A DNA stretch of 64,000 nt from Brevibacterium album DSM 18261 (GCF_000426445.1 NZ_KE384526.1:124001-188000); one strand, 5' to 3'; positions 7,323-16,004 are shown, counted from the first letter of the stretch. The notes: generated by a model from the letters alone, not told the origin. A program made the numbers and translations.

Positions 7323-8933
7323 TCACCCTTCCTGCGTCCGCATGAGCAGCGCCGCGCCGAGCTCGTCCGCGCCCGGCCGCTCGGTGCCGGCGAGGTCCGC
7401 GATGGAGGCGGCGATCCGCACCACCCGGTCATAGCCGCGCATCGACAGCGCCCCCGTCTCCAGCGCCCTGTCCAGCACCCGCGTCTCCGCGGCGGAGAAG
7501 GCGAAGGCCCTGCGCAGCCAGGCCCCCGGCGCCCTCGCATTGGTGCTCCAGGGCATGTCCGCGTACCGAGCCGCCTGCGCCTCCCTGGCGCGGACGACCC
7601 TCCGGGCCACCTCCTCCGAGGACTCCCGCGGGATGGGCGCATGCACGTCCGCCGGCGTCACCGGCAGCATCTCCAGCCTGATGTCGACCCGGTCCAGGAG
7701 CGGACCGGAGAGCCTGTCCCGGTACCGCCGCTTGTCCGCGGGCGTGCAGCGGCATGCCGAGTCCGGCCCGAGGCCCGCACCGCAGGGGCAGGGGTTCGCC
7801 GCCATGACCAGCTGGAACTCCGCCGGCAGCGTGACCGAGCCCCAGGCGCGCGACACCCGGCACCAGCCGGACTCCACCGGTTCCCGCAGCGCCTCGAGCA
7901 CATCGCGGGAGAACTCCGGGGCCTCGTCCATGAACAGCACGCCTCGATGCGCACGGGAGAACACCCCCACCATGTTGGGGCGCGAGCTGCCCAGCATCGC
8001 CGCGGCCGTGGTGCGATGGTGCGGGGTCTCGAACGGCGGCAGCGCCGATGCCGTGTCCTCCCGCGTGAGCGTCCCGGCCAGCGAACGCAGTGCCATCACC
8101 TCGACGGCCGCGGGAGGATCGAGCGGCGGGAGGATCCCCGGCAGACAGCTGGCGATGAGCGTCTTCCCGGCACCGGGCGCTCCCATCATGAGGAGATGGT
8201 GTCCGCCGGCCGCCGCGACCTCGAGCGCGAAGCGGGCGTCGTCCTGCCCCTGCACCTCGGACAGGTCGTGGATCTGCGGCCGCGGCGCGTGCCGCACCGG
8301 GTGCGGACGCACGGCCTCCGCGGGTGCGGGCCTGATGTCCTTCGCTCCCAGCGTCACCGCGCAGTCGGCGAGGCTCACCGCAGGCACGATCTGCGCACCC
8401 GGCACCATTCCCGCCTCCTCCGCGCAACCGGCGGGCACCACGAAACGGCGGAAGCCGGCGCGCATGCCGGAGACCACGGTGGGCAGGACCCCCGGGAACG
8501 GCAGCACCCTGCCGTCAAGACCCAGCTCACCGCAGAACACGGCGCCCCGGACCGCGGCCGGATCGAGGCATCCCTCCACCTCAAGGATCGCGACGGCGAT
8601 CGCCAAGTCGAAGCCCGTGCCCACCTTGCGCACGCTCCCCGGCGCCAGCGAGACCGTGTACCGCAGCGTCTGGATCGTCACGCCCATGTTGTGCAGCGCC
8701 GCGCGGATGCGCTTGCGGGACTCGCTCACCGCCGCATCCGGCAGCCCCACGATGTCGATGCCCGGAATGCCGGCGTTCGCGCTCGCCTCCACGACGACCG
8801 GCGTGCCGTCGAGGCCCGCGAGCGCGATCGCCTCCGTCCGGCCGATCCTCCTGGTCCGCGCCTCGGACGGCGCCCGCCCCTCCGGGAGCGCGGTCGCGGG
8901 CAGTGCCTCCGGATCGGAGGCCGCCGTACTCAT
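7323..8933 (-). CDS. comM: YifB/ComM family Mg-chelatase-like AAA+ ATPase
   Basis: 536 residues. The N-terminal Lon-protease-like fold (VVEASANAGIPGIDIVGLPD) lacks a protease role. The AAA+ core has Walker A GAPGAGKT, Walker B GVLFMDEAPEF, and the conserved ANPCPCG with further Cys residues, followed by the Mg-chelatase C-terminal domain (SMRGYDRVVRIA). ComM is a hexameric helicase that promotes branch migration in natural transformation. The ATG overlaps the yraN stop by four bases and its stop lies just before dprA, so the three are a coupled operon. Confidence 0.95.
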   Translation of the reverse strand: MSTAASDPEALPATALPEGRAPSEARTRRIGRTEAIALAGLDGTPVVVEASANAGIPGIDIVGLPDAAVSESRKRIRAALHNMGVTIQTLRYTVSLAPGSVRKVGTGFDLAIAVAILEVEGCLDPAAVRGAVFCGELGLDGRVLPFPGVLPTVVSGMRAGFRRFVVPAGCAEEAGMVPGAQIVPAVSLADCAVTLGAKDIRPAPAEAVRPHPVRHAPRPQIHDLSEVQGQDDARFALEVAAAGGHHLLMMGAPGAGKTLIASCLPGILPPLDPPAAVEVMALRSLAGTLTREDTASALPPFETPHHRTTAAAMLGSSRPNMVGVFSRAHRGVLFMDEAPEFSRDVLEALREPVESGWCRVSRAWGSVTLPAEFQLVMAANPCPCGAGLGPDSACRCTPADKRRYRDRLSGPLLDRVDIRLEMLPVTPADVHAPIPRESSEEVARRVVRAREAQAARYADMPWSTNARAPGAWLRRAFAFSAAETRVLDRALETGALSMRGYDRVVRIAASIADLAGTERPGADELGAALLMRTQEG

Positions 8934-9289
8934 GACAGCCCTCGCAGGTGGGTGAGCTCCGGCTGGCCGTCCGGCGGCCACACGATCCCGATCACGTCGA
9001 TGCGGAACTGCGGGATCCACTGCGGCTGCTCGGCGAGCCATGCCCCCGCGAGCGTGCGCAGGGTCCGGCGCTTGCGCGCGCCGATCGATTCGAGCGGATG
9101 GCCCGAGCGCAGACTCGACCTCGTGCGCACCTCGACGAACACGACGGTGGGGCCGTCCGGCTCCTCCGCCACGATGTCGATCTCACCGTGCCGGCACCGC
9201 CAGTTCCGTGCGATGATCCGCCAGCCGGCGGCCCCGAGTCGGTCGGCCGCGAGGTCTTCGCCGCTGCTTCCCAATGACTGTCTGGACAT
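8930..9289 (-). CDS. UPF0102 (YraN) family predicted endonuclease
   Basis: 119 residues from the ATG at 9287-9289. Family features are GEDLAADRL, GWRIIARNWR, the nuclease-like GEIDIVAEE with Asp and Glu, and VFVEVRTR. YraN proteins have a Holliday-junction-resolvase-like PD-(D/E)XK fold; their cellular role is not settled. Codons upstream to 9478 are not conserved. The stop overlaps the comM start, and the yraN-comM-dprA order is typical. Confidence 0.92.
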   Translation of the reverse strand: MSRQSLGSSGEDLAADRLGAAGWRIIARNWRCRHGEIDIVAEEPDGPTVVFVEVRTRSSLRSGHPLESIGARKRRTLRTLAGAWLAEQPQWIPQFRIDVIGIVWPPDGQPELTHLRGLS

Positions 9290-9722
9290 GGGCCCATGAC
9301 AGCCGCCGCCGTCCTCACGGACAAGGCCCGCCCCAGAGCTGTGGACGGCCGAGGACGATCCACAGGACGGATGTGCGCACGGACGCGTCTTCCCGCAGGG
9401 CTCCTGTGACCTCGGGCAGCCCGCCCGCGCCGCGACCGCCGAGCCCCCGCCGGAAACCGGCAGAACGGGCAACGGCATCGCGCAGTCGGCACGGGGGCGG
9501 TCGGCAGACGACCCGAGGACAGGCGCAGCCGACGCACTCCCGTACGCCGCAGTCCACAGATCATGTACGCACCGGTGCCGCGCTCAGGCCGTCACGGAGC
9601 CGAGAGCACGGCCGTCACGGAGATCGGAAGCGCAGTCCTCGCAGAGCCATGGGCATCATCGCCCCGGGGTCGCGGCCCTCGCCCTCACGGGGCGCGCCTT
9701 CAGCAGGACGAGCGCTCAGCCC
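9290..9722. other. Non-coding stretch between DUF2469 and yraN
   Basis: About 430 bases without a gene I can support. It contains a short inverted repeat, CTGTGGA...TCCACAG, near 9340-9366. It must carry the start of the yraN-comM-dprA transcript, but I see no convincing promoter hexamers. Confidence 0.5.
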
Positions 9723-10040
9723 TCACCGGCGGAGCGCCGTGGGCGGCTCCAGATCGGATTTCGCGAGCTCCTCGATGTTCACGTCCTTGAACGTGAGCAC
9801 GTGCACGTTCGTGACGAACCGCGCAGAGCGGAACGTGTCCCACACCCAGGCGTCCTTGAGCGTGAGCTCGAAGTAGACGTCGGTGCCCGCCTCATGCGCC
9901 TTGAGATCGACCGCGTTCGCGAGATAGAAGCGCCGATCGGTCTCGACCACATAGGTGAAGAGCCCCACCACATCACGGTACTCGCGGTAGAGCGCCAGCT
10001 CCTGATCCGCCTCGTAGTCCTCCAGGTCCTCTGCACTCAT
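9723..10040 (-). CDS. DUF2469 family protein
   Basis: 105 residues, acidic at the N-terminus (MSAEDLEDYEADQELALYRE) followed by YVVETDRRFYLANAVDL and the conserved FELTLKDAWVWD. This is the small actinobacterial DUF2469 family, nearly always found beside rnhB and lepB; its function is unknown. It starts at the ATG 21 bases after the rnhB stop and is probably co-transcribed with it. No membrane or signal segment is present. Confidence 0.93.
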   Translation of the reverse strand: MSAEDLEDYEADQELALYREYRDVVGLFTYVVETDRRFYLANAVDLKAHEAGTDVYFELTLKDAWVWDTFRSARFVTNVHVLTFKDVNIEELAKSDLEPPTALRR

Positions 10041-10061
10041 GGCGTCATCCTAGTTCCCGGC

Positions 10062-10808
10062 TCACACGCCGAGCGACCAGGAGGTCCGGTGGTGCGGGCT
10101 CACGCCGAGGGCCGCGATCGCCTCCCGGTGCGCGGCCGAGCCGTAACCGGCGTTCGAGGCCCAGCCGTAGCCCGGGAACTCTGCATCGAGCCCCCGCATC
10201 CGCGCGTCCCGGTCCGTCTTCGCGAGGATGCTCGCGGCCGCGATCGTCGCGATCCGCCCATCGCCCTTGACGAAGGTGCGCACGGGCGGCACCTCGATCT
10301 CGGCGGCATCGCCGAAGACGAGGGCGGCATCCAGGGTGAGCGGGGCCGAGAGCCAGTCGTGGCTGCCGTCGAGCAGCACGAGGTCCGCGGGCCCGTGCAC
10401 CGCGAGCGCGGCCAGCGCCCGCCTGCCCGCGAGACTGAGCGCGAGCGTGATGCCCACCGCGTCGATCTCGGCCGCCGAGGCGTAGGCCACCGCATGCTGC
10501 GGGCGCCAGCGGGCGACCGCCTCGGCCAGCGCCGTGCGCCTGCCGGCGGGCACCTGCTTGGAGTCGCGCAGACCCTCCGGGATCTGCATGAGCTCGCCCT
10601 CGAGCGCCGGACCACCGGCGTCCTGACCGACGGCGGGCGCCAGCGCCTCCGCCACGGCCCAGCGCACTGCACCCACGCCCACCGGACCGGCGAGCGAACC
10701 GCGGCCCACCTCGTCCATGCCGATGAGCGCCCGGACGCCGGAGAACGCGGCCTCCGCCTCGGTCTCCAGCGTGCGGATGCCCTCAGCCGGCCGCCGCTTC
10801 GCCGTCAC
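10062..10808 (-). CDS. rnhB: Ribonuclease HII
   Basis: 248 residues. The catalytic acid residues are seen in GMDEVGRGSLAGP (Asp, Glu), VLLDGSHDW (Asp) and the later KGDGR...ILAKTDRD. RNase HII removes RNA from RNA-DNA hybrids and excises single ribonucleotides from DNA. The start is a GTG at 10806-10808 that overlaps the lepB stop by four bases, so translation is coupled to the signal peptidase gene. Confidence 0.95.
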   Translation of the reverse strand: MTAKRRPAEGIRTLETEAEAAFSGVRALIGMDEVGRGSLAGPVGVGAVRWAVAEALAPAVGQDAGGPALEGELMQIPEGLRDSKQVPAGRRTALAEAVARWRPQHAVAYASAAEIDAVGITLALSLAGRRALAALAVHGPADLVLLDGSHDWLSAPLTLDAALVFGDAAEIEVPPVRTFVKGDGRIATIAAASILAKTDRDARMRGLDAEFPGYGWASNAGYGSAAHREAIAALGVSPHHRTSWSLGV

Positions 10809-11605
10809 GGCTCCGACACCTCGGAGAGGGAGGGGAGCCCCTCGGAGCCGGAAGCTCCGCCGCTCCCGGTCCCGCGGCCGTCAACGGCCTCCCCGCCGTC
10901 ACCGGCCTCGGGCACTCCCTCGAAGGTCGGCTCGGCACCGCCCATCCACGTGAATCGGTCGAACGGCCAGTTGAGCACGAAGACCTCCCCGACCACATCG
11001 CCGGCGGGAATGAACGCGCCGCCCGCGGAGAGCTCGTTGTAGCGCGAGTCGAGCGAATTGCCGCGGTTGTCGCCCATGACCCAGAAGTGGTCCTCCGGCA
11101 CCGTCACCGCGAATTCGACCTCCGACGGCGCCGTCCCCGGTGAGAGGTAGTCCTCGTCCAGCGGCTCGCCGTTGACCAGGATCCGCCCCTGCGCATCGCA
11201 GCATTCGACGGTGTCCCCGCCCACTCCGACCACGCGCTTGATGAGCTGGCTGCCGGCGTCAGCGGGCTGCAGTCCGAGGAACACGAGCACCGGATTGGGC
11301 TGGTACTGGGCGACGAGGCTGGGCGGGAGCCAGCCACCGGGGTCGTCGAAGACGATCACATCGCCGCGCTCGAGATCGTTGAAGAACAGCTGGTTGACCA
11401 TCACCCTGTCGCCGATCTGCAGGGTGGGCTCCATCGAGGCGGAGGGGATGTGGAAGCTCCGGACCACGAATGCCTTGAGCAGATAGGAGGCCAGCAGCGC
11501 CACGAGGATCACGACCGCGAACTCGCGGATCACCTTCCACACCGGCTTCCTCGTCCTGGTGCCGTGCTCTCTCGTCTGCTCGTCGCTGCTGTCCACGGGG
11601 AGCAA
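10805..11605 (-). CDS. lepB: Signal peptidase I (first of two tandem copies)
   Basis: 266 residues. One N-terminal membrane helix (VVILVALLASYLLKAFVV) is followed by the catalytic Ser in IPSASMEPT, the catalytic Lys in LIKRVVGVGGD and the box GDNRGNSLDSR. It cleaves Sec and Tat signal peptides on the outer face of the membrane. The C-terminus is a Gly/Glu-rich tail. The start is uncertain: a TTG at 11605 has GGA five bases upstream, and a GTG at 11596 is an alternative. It lies 12 bases after the second copy and overlaps rnhB. Confidence 0.93.
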   Translation of the reverse strand: MLPVDSSDEQTREHGTRTRKPVWKVIREFAVVILVALLASYLLKAFVVRSFHIPSASMEPTLQIGDRVMVNQLFFNDLERGDVIVFDDPGGWLPPSLVAQYQPNPVLVFLGLQPADAGSQLIKRVVGVGGDTVECCDAQGRILVNGEPLDEDYLSPGTAPSEVEFAVTVPEDHFWVMGDNRGNSLDSRYNELSAGGAFIPAGDVVGEVFVLNWPFDRFTWMGGAEPTFEGVPEAGDGGEAVDGRGTGSGGASGSEGLPSLSEVSEP

Positions 11606-11617
11606 GTCTATCCGCGT

Positions 11618-12337
11618 TCAGCCTTCGCCCATGACGGTGCCGATGATCCGCTCCTCCCTGATCATCCCGCCGCCCGGGCGTCCCAGCAGATCGCGGGAGT
11701 CGAAGGAGTCTCCGCGGTTGTCCCCCATCAGCCATACCCGCCCCGCGGGGACCTCGACGGCGAAGTCCGCGGCCGAGGCGCGCGCTCCGGGTTCGGCCAG
11801 GTACGGCTCCTCGAGGGGCTCGCCGCCCACCAGCAGGCGCCCGCGCGCATCGCAGCACTCGACCGTGTCTCCGCCGACCCCGATGACGCGCTTGACGAAG
11901 TAGACGTCCCGCGGGCCGATGCCGAACCAGGAGCCCAGCTGTTCGCCCGCCGTGGGAGGCAGCGCACCGATGAAGGAACCGCGCCCGTCCACGACCACGA
12001 GGTCGCCGCGCTCATAGGTCCGCAGGATCCCGTCGGCCCGCCAGACGCGGATGCGGTCACCGGGTGAGAGCGCGGGCTCCATCGAGGCGCTCGGCACCGT
12101 GAACGGCTGAACCACGAGGCCCCGCAGCGCGCCTGCCAGCACGAGGGGGAGGCCCAGCACGCACAGCGCGAGGAGGCCCAGCCTGCGGAGACGACGGGCC
12201 CGTGCCTGCCGGTCGCGGCTGTCCCGGGCACCCTCGGGGTGAGGCCCCCCGGGTCCCCTCGAAAACGCGCGTGGGCGCGACCCGGAGGTCGCGCCCACGC
12301 GTGCGCCGCGGTCCGCGGCGCCGCCGATGCTCGGCAT
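11618..12337 (-). CDS. lepB: Signal peptidase I (second tandem copy)
   Basis: 239 residues. Membrane helix LGLLALCVLGLPLVLAGAL, catalytic Ser in VPSASMEPA, Lys in VKRVIGVGGD, and GDNRGDSFDSR are all present, so the enzyme should be active. It shares VGVGGDTVECCDA with the neighbouring copy. The first 50 residues are Arg/Gly-rich and poorly conserved. The only plausible start, the ATG at 12335-12337, lies upstream of the rplS terminator hairpin, which therefore falls inside codons 12-26. A GTG within the hairpin is the only other upstream start. Tandem signal peptidase genes between rplS and rnhB occur in actinobacteria. Confidence 0.88.
   Translation of the reverse strand: MPSIGGAADRGARVGATSGSRPRAFSRGPGGPHPEGARDSRDRQARARRLRRLGLLALCVLGLPLVLAGALRGLVVQPFTVPSASMEPALSPGDRIRVWRADGILRTYERGDLVVVDGRGSFIGALPPTAGEQLGSWFGIGPRDVYFVKRVIGVGGDTVECCDARGRLLVGGEPLEEPYLAEPGARASAADFAVEVPAGRVWLMGDNRGDSFDSRDLLGRPGGGMIREERIIGTVMGEG
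12261..12303 (-). terminator. Rho-independent terminator of rplS, inside the lepB2 N-terminus
   Basis: A perfect 15-bp stem (12268-12282 with 12287-12301) with a 4-base loop is followed on the minus strand by TTTTC. It lies about 65 bases after the rplS stop. It is a textbook terminator, yet it is within the assigned coding region of the second signal peptidase gene. Confidence 0.85.
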
Positions 12338-12364
12338 GGGGTCATCCCCGCCTCGGCGGGAGGC

Positions 12365-12706
12365 TCAGCGCTTCTCGCGGATGCGAGCCGCCTTGCCGCG
12401 CAGGCTGCGCAGGTAGTACAGCTTCGCACGGCGCACAGCACCCCGGGTGTTGACGGCGATGGCCTCGACGATGGGCGAGTGCACCGGGAAGGTGCGCTCG
12501 ACGCCCACGCCGAAGCTGATCTTGCGGACCGTGAAGGTCTCGCGCACGCCGTGGCCCTGGCGACGGATGACGACGCCCTTGAACACCTGGATGCGAGAGC
12601 GGTTGCCCTCGACGACGCGGACGTCGACGGACACGGTGTCACCGGCGCGGAACTCCGGGACATCCGACTTGAGCGACTTCGCGTCGAGGAAATCGAGCTT
12701 CTGCAT
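12365..12706 (-). CDS. rplS: 50S ribosomal protein L19
   Basis: 113 residues, the normal length. Conserved segments are [50 protein letters not shown] and the basic end [10 protein letters not shown]19 sits at the subunit interface of the ribosome. The ATG at 12704-12706 has AGGAG upstream; codons further upstream belong to the leader. It has its own promoter, a leader hairpin and a terminator, so it appears to be transcribed separately from trmD. Confidence 0.97.
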   Translation of the reverse strand: MQKLDFLDAKSLKSDVPEFRAGDTVSVDVRVVEGNRSRIQVFKGVVIRRQGHGVRETFTVRKISFGVGVERTFPVHSPIVEAIAVNTRGAVRRAKLYYLRSLRGKAARIREKR

Positions 12707-12757
12707 GATGTTTCTCCTGATCACCCGCCCCGGGTCGATGCGATCTTCCAGATTCGG

Positions 12758-12776
12758 CCCCGCGGGAACCGCGGGG
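12758..12776 (-). promoter_or_regulatory. Leader hairpin of rplS
   Basis: A perfect 8-bp stem (12758-12765 with 12769-12776) with a 3-base loop, 52 bases before the rplS start in its leader. Ribosomal leaders often carry autoregulatory hairpins; that role is only inferred here. Confidence 0.4.
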
Positions 12777-12875
12777 TGCGATGGATTCGTCCGCCCGGGG
12801 GCGCCCACGGGGAGCGCACCGCCGCGAGGTGTCCGATCCCCCAGGGCAGAGGGACACCAGCGAACGCAAGGTCCG

Positions 12876-12905
12876 ATTCTGCCAGATCGCAGCGGACCGT
12901 TCCAA
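12876..12905 (-). promoter_or_regulatory. Probable promoter of rplS
   Basis: TTGGAA (12900-12905) and CAGAAT (12876-12881) on the minus strand with an 18-base spacer. Transcription would begin near 12869, giving a leader of about 160 bases that includes a GC hairpin. The trmD stop lies 68 bases upstream. Confidence 0.5.
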
Positions 12906-12973
12906 TCGGCCGCCCCACCCCGCGCGACCGCCCGGCGCGCCGGTGCGGACGCCGCATCGGCTCCGTCCCCGGA

Positions 12974-13777
12974 TCATCCGGGCGCGGTCTCCTCACGCTC
13001 CTCAGTGAGGGCCGCAAGCACCCGGCGGTCGTGCGCATCGAGGACCCCGGCGGGCAGTGCGGCGAGCAGGTCCGGCCGCACCCGGGCGGTGCGCCGCAGC
13101 CGCTCATCGCGCCGCCAGCGCGCGACCTTCCCATGGTCGCCGCTCAGCAGCACGGGCGGGACCTCGTGACCGCGCCATTCTGCCGGCTTCGTGTACACGG
13201 GGTACTCGAGCAGGCCGTCCTCGTGGCTCTCCTCGTCGAGGCTCTCGGGGTTCCCGATCACACCGGGCAGCAGCCGGGCGATCGCCTCGACCATGACCAT
13301 GACCGCGACCTCGCCGCCGTTGAGCACGTAGTCGCCGATGCTCACCATGCGCACCTCGGCGCGCTCGGCCGCCCAGTCGATGACCCGATGGTCGATGCCC
13401 TCGTAGCGCCCGCAGGCGAACACGAGGTGCTCGCGCGCGGCGAGCTCGCGCGCCGTCGCCTGGGTGAAGACCTCGCCCGCGGGGCTCGGGACGATGAGCA
13501 CGGGAGCGGCCGGAGGCCTCGCGTGCGAGGCGACCGGAGCCTCCGCGCCGGCCCCCAGCACGTGGTCGAGCGCCTCGCCCCACGGCTCGGGCTTCATGAC
13601 CATGCCGGCGCCCCCGCCGTAGGGCGTGTCGTCGACGGTGCGGTGCCGGTCGTGCGTCCAGTCGCGCAGGTCGTGCACTCCGAGGTCGAGCAGTCCCTTC
13701 TCCTGAGCCCGGCCGATGAGGCTGAGCTGCAGGGGCGAGAGGTACTCGGGGAAGATCGAGAGGACGTCGAGGCGCAT
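12974..13777 (-). CDS. trmD: tRNA (guanine37-N1)-methyltransferase
   Basis: 267 residues of SPOUT class. Characteristic parts are [12 protein letters not shown], the conserved [17 protein letters not shown], the knot region [14 protein letters not shown] and [10 protein letters not shown], and a C-terminal helical domain. It methylates G37 of tRNAs with S-adenosylmethionine and prevents +1 frameshifting. The ATG shares one base with the rimM stop (TGATG), so the two are coupled. The C-terminal helices end in an Arg-rich segment ([16 protein letters not shown]). Confidence 0.97.
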   Translation of the reverse strand: MRLDVLSIFPEYLSPLQLSLIGRAQEKGLLDLGVHDLRDWTHDRHRTVDDTPYGGGAGMVMKPEPWGEALDHVLGAGAEAPVASHARPPAAPVLIVPSPAGEVFTQATARELAAREHLVFACGRYEGIDHRVIDWAAERAEVRMVSIGDYVLNGGEVAVMVMVEAIARLLPGVIGNPESLDEESHEDGLLEYPVYTKPAEWRGHEVPPVLLSGDHGKVARWRRDERLRRTARVRPDLLAALPAGVLDAHDRRVLAALTEEREETAPG

Positions 13778-14364
13778 CAGGCGCGGTCCTCCGCGTCCGC
13801 GCCCCCATCCGGGAGGAGACCGGGAGGGGGCGTGAGGAGCACGATCCGCGCCTCCGTGTCCACGACGGGCACGATCTCCTCGACGAAGGGGACGAGCGCC
13901 TCCTCCCCGGCCGTCGTCTCGATGTGCAGGAGATCCTGCACCGCTCCGACCGTGAGGTCCGTGACGGTGCCGATGAGCTCGCCCGCCGCATAGGCCGGCT
14001 CATCGTCCTCCGCGGGACCGCCGTCCGCAGGCCCCGCCTCCTCCACCGCATGGTGCACCGCAAGACCGATGAGCTCCTCGACCTGCCAGGCATCGTCCTC
14101 GGAGCCGGCGTCCTCGTCATCGACGAGCAGGAGGGTGTTGCGGATCTCCTCGGCCCGGGTGCGGTCGGCGATCTCCGCGAAGGTGAGCATGAGGCGGTCG
14201 CGGTGCCAGCGCGCCCGTTCGAGTGTGAGCGGCCCGATGTCCGGCTCGGTCGCGAAGACGGCGCCGGGGACGAAGCGCGCATCCGGGTCGTCCGTGCGCA
14301 CCTCGACCGTGACCTCCCCGCGAATGCCGTGCGGTCTGCCCGTGCGCGCTGCGATCTGGCTCAT
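13777..14364 (-). CDS. rimM: Ribosome maturation factor RimM
   Basis: 195 residues. The N-terminal domain ([19 protein letters not shown]) and the PRC-barrel C-terminal domain ([36 protein letters not shown]) are both present. RimM assists 30S head assembly. An acidic insertion rich in Glu, Asp and Pro separates the domains. The ATG overlaps the rraA stop by four bases and the stop overlaps trmD, so rraA-rimM-trmD is a tightly coupled unit. Confidence 0.94.
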   Translation of the reverse strand: MSQIAARTGRPHGIRGEVTVEVRTDDPDARFVPGAVFATEPDIGPLTLERARWHRDRLMLTFAEIADRTRAEEIRNTLLLVDDEDAGSEDDAWQVEELIGLAVHHAVEEAGPADGGPAEDDEPAYAAGELIGTVTDLTVGAVQDLLHIETTAGEEALVPFVEEIVPVVDTEARIVLLTPPPGLLPDGGADAEDRA

Positions 14365-14855
14365 GCCTCTTCTCCGTCCTGTGTCGCCGGTTCGATGACG
14401 ATGCCGTCCTCGTCCGCCCAGAGGCGGGCTCCGGGGGTGATCGCCACGCCGCCGATCTCCACCGGGACGTCCACCGCACCGGCCCCGTCCTTCCGGCTCT
14501 TGCGCGGGTTCGAGCCCAGCGCCTTCACGCCGAGGTCCAGTCCGCCGATCTCCGCACGGTCGCGCACCGCACCGTGGATGACGACGCCGGCCCAGCCGTT
14601 CCCGGCCGCAGCCGCTGCGATGTTCCCGCCCATGAGGGCGCTGTCGAGGGCACCGCCGCCGTCGACCACCAGCACGCAGCCGCGGCCCGGTGCGGCCGCC
14701 ATCTCCTTGACCAGCTGGTTGTCGCCGCGGCAGAGGACCGTGCGCACGGGTCCTGAGAACCGCACGCGGCCACCCACGTCCTGGAACTGGACCGCGAGGG
14801 AGACGAGGTCCTCGCCCCGTTCGTCCCACAGGTCCGCTGTCGCCACCCCGGTCAT
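14361..14855 (-). CDS. rraA: RraA family protein (RNase E regulator-like / HMG aldolase fold)
   Basis: 164 residues from the ATG at 14853-14855 after GGGGGAGA. Motifs are TADLWDERGEDL, GRVRFSGPVRTV, VLVVDGGGALDSALMGGNIA, VIHGAVRDRAEI and WADEDGIVI. The D-x20-R-D type site (Arg-Asp in GAVRDR) is that of metal-dependent 4-hydroxy-4-methyl-2-oxoglutarate aldolases, and the size matches RraA proteins that bind RNase E. Which activity applies cannot be told. It overlaps rimM, an unusual partner. Confidence 0.88.
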   Translation of the reverse strand: MTGVATADLWDERGEDLVSLAVQFQDVGGRVRFSGPVRTVLCRGDNQLVKEMAAAPGRGCVLVVDGGGALDSALMGGNIAAAAAGNGWAGVVIHGAVRDRAEIGGLDLGVKALGSNPRKSRKDGAGAVDVPVEIGGVAITPGARLWADEDGIVIEPATQDGEEA

Positions 14856-15183
14856 ATTCTCCCCCTGCTCGCATCGTCCCGGTGCAGATCGCACCCACCG
14901 TCGTCCCGACGGGCATCGGCGTCCATTCTCCCCCACTCACCGCCTGCAGGCGCACCGCCTGGACAGCACCTCTCCTCCGCTGTGCGGCCGCAGCTCCATG
15001 TCAACGCTCCGGCTCCGATCGGACAGGCAGCCTCCGGATCACGGAGAAAGCTCCACGTCTCTCCGCCTGCCCGCCGCTTTCAGCCGCTGCAGCGCGGCAA
15101 TCCGACGGCGACCGCCGAACACGGCCCGGCCGCGACAGCACCGCACGCCGGCTTCGCTCGCGAACACCATGCACGGGCACATA
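14856..15183. other. Non-coding stretch upstream of rraA
   Basis: About 330 bases between the khpA terminator and rraA with no gene seen. It presumably carries the promoter of rraA-rimM-trmD; I could not identify convincing hexamers. Confidence 0.5.
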
Positions 15184-15227
15184 CGCGAGGGGCCGGTGCG
15201 GACAGCTGTCCGCACCGGCCCCTCGCG
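15184..15227 (-). terminator. 44-bp perfect palindrome after khpA
   Basis: Bases 15184-15227 are a perfect inverted repeat (21-base arms around GC) starting ten bases after the khpA stop. There is no U-run, so it is an I-shaped terminator candidate ending rpsP-khpA transcription. The same sequence reads identically on both strands. Confidence 0.7.
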
Positions 15228-15236
15228 CGCTGGAGG

Positions 15237-15467
15237 TCAGTCCTCCACGAGATCCACACGCACCCGGTCACGACCGGCGAGCGCGCCGATCACGGTCCGC
15301 AGAGCCTTGGCTGTGCGCCCGGCCCTGCCGATCACCCGGCCGAGGTCGTCCGGGTGCACCCGCACCTCGAGCGTCGTGCCGCGCTGCCCGCTGCGCGAGC
15401 GCACCGACACGTCGTCGGGGTTGTCCACGATGCCGCGGACCAGGTGCTCGAGTGCGTCGGAGAGCAT
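15237..15467 (-). CDS. khpA: KH-domain RNA-binding protein KhpA
   Basis: 76 residues, a single KH domain with the GxxG loop in VIGRAGRTAKALRTVI. KhpA binds RNA, in some Firmicutes with KhpB, and influences cell division and ribosome-related transcripts. It starts one base after the rpsP stop, the usual rpsP-khpA arrangement. A strong palindrome follows the stop. Confidence 0.93.
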   Translation of the reverse strand: MLSDALEHLVRGIVDNPDDVSVRSRSGQRGTTLEVRVHPDDLGRVIGRAGRTAKALRTVIGALAGRDRVRVDLVED

Positions 15468-15468
15468 C

Positions 15469-15873
15469 TCAGGCCTCGGTCTGCTCGGCTGCCTCGGCGG
15501 ACTCCTCGGCAGGAGCCTCTTCCTTGGCGGGCTTCGCGCTGATGACGGACTTCGCGGCGGGAGCCTCGAAGGCCTCCTTGGCGCTGCGGCCCTTCACGGT
15601 GCTGACGGCCTCGCCCTCACCGGTGTGCTTCTGCCAGTCGCCCGTGAGCTTGAGCAGAGCCTTCACCTGGTCGGTGGGCTGAGCGCCCACGGACAGCCAG
15701 TACTGCGCACGCTCGGAGTCGATCTCGATGAACGAGGGCTCCTCGGTGGGGTGGTACTGGCCGATCTGCTCGATCGCACGGCCGTCCCGGCGGGTGCGGG
15801 AATCGGCGACGACGACGCGGTAGTGCGGTGTACGGATCTTGCCCATACGGGTGAGACGGATCTTGACTGCCAC
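15469..15873 (-). CDS. rpsP: 30S ribosomal protein S16
   Basis: 134 residues. The S16 core ([56 protein letters not shown]) is followed by a 50-residue Ala/Glu/Lys-rich tail typical of actinobacteria. The start is a GTG with AAGGGGA about ten bases upstream. It heads the rpsP-khpA operon. The tail composition resembles the S2 tail in the same window. Confidence 0.97.
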   Translation of the reverse strand: MAVKIRLTRMGKIRTPHYRVVVADSRTRRDGRAIEQIGQYHPTEEPSFIEIDSERAQYWLSVGAQPTDQVKALLKLTGDWQKHTGEGEAVSTVKGRSAKEAFEAPAAKSVISAKPAKEEAPAEESAEAAEQTEA

Positions 15874-16004
15874 TTGAGTGGTGTCCCCTTCTGATCAGGT
15901 GTGAGAGCACGGATCCGTCCGTGGGGACAGACGGCGTGCGCACTCTGCGCGTATTCGGGAGCGCGCGGTTGAGAGGGTCCGTGCGCGCCCGGGTACAGCG
16001 CACG

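Noticed and set aside
9335-9370. CTGTGGA / TCCACAG words as DnaA boxes or an origin
   Set aside because: Similar words occur near 1158, 1541 and 1563 but not as clusters of TTATCCACA, and no dnaA or dnaN is near.
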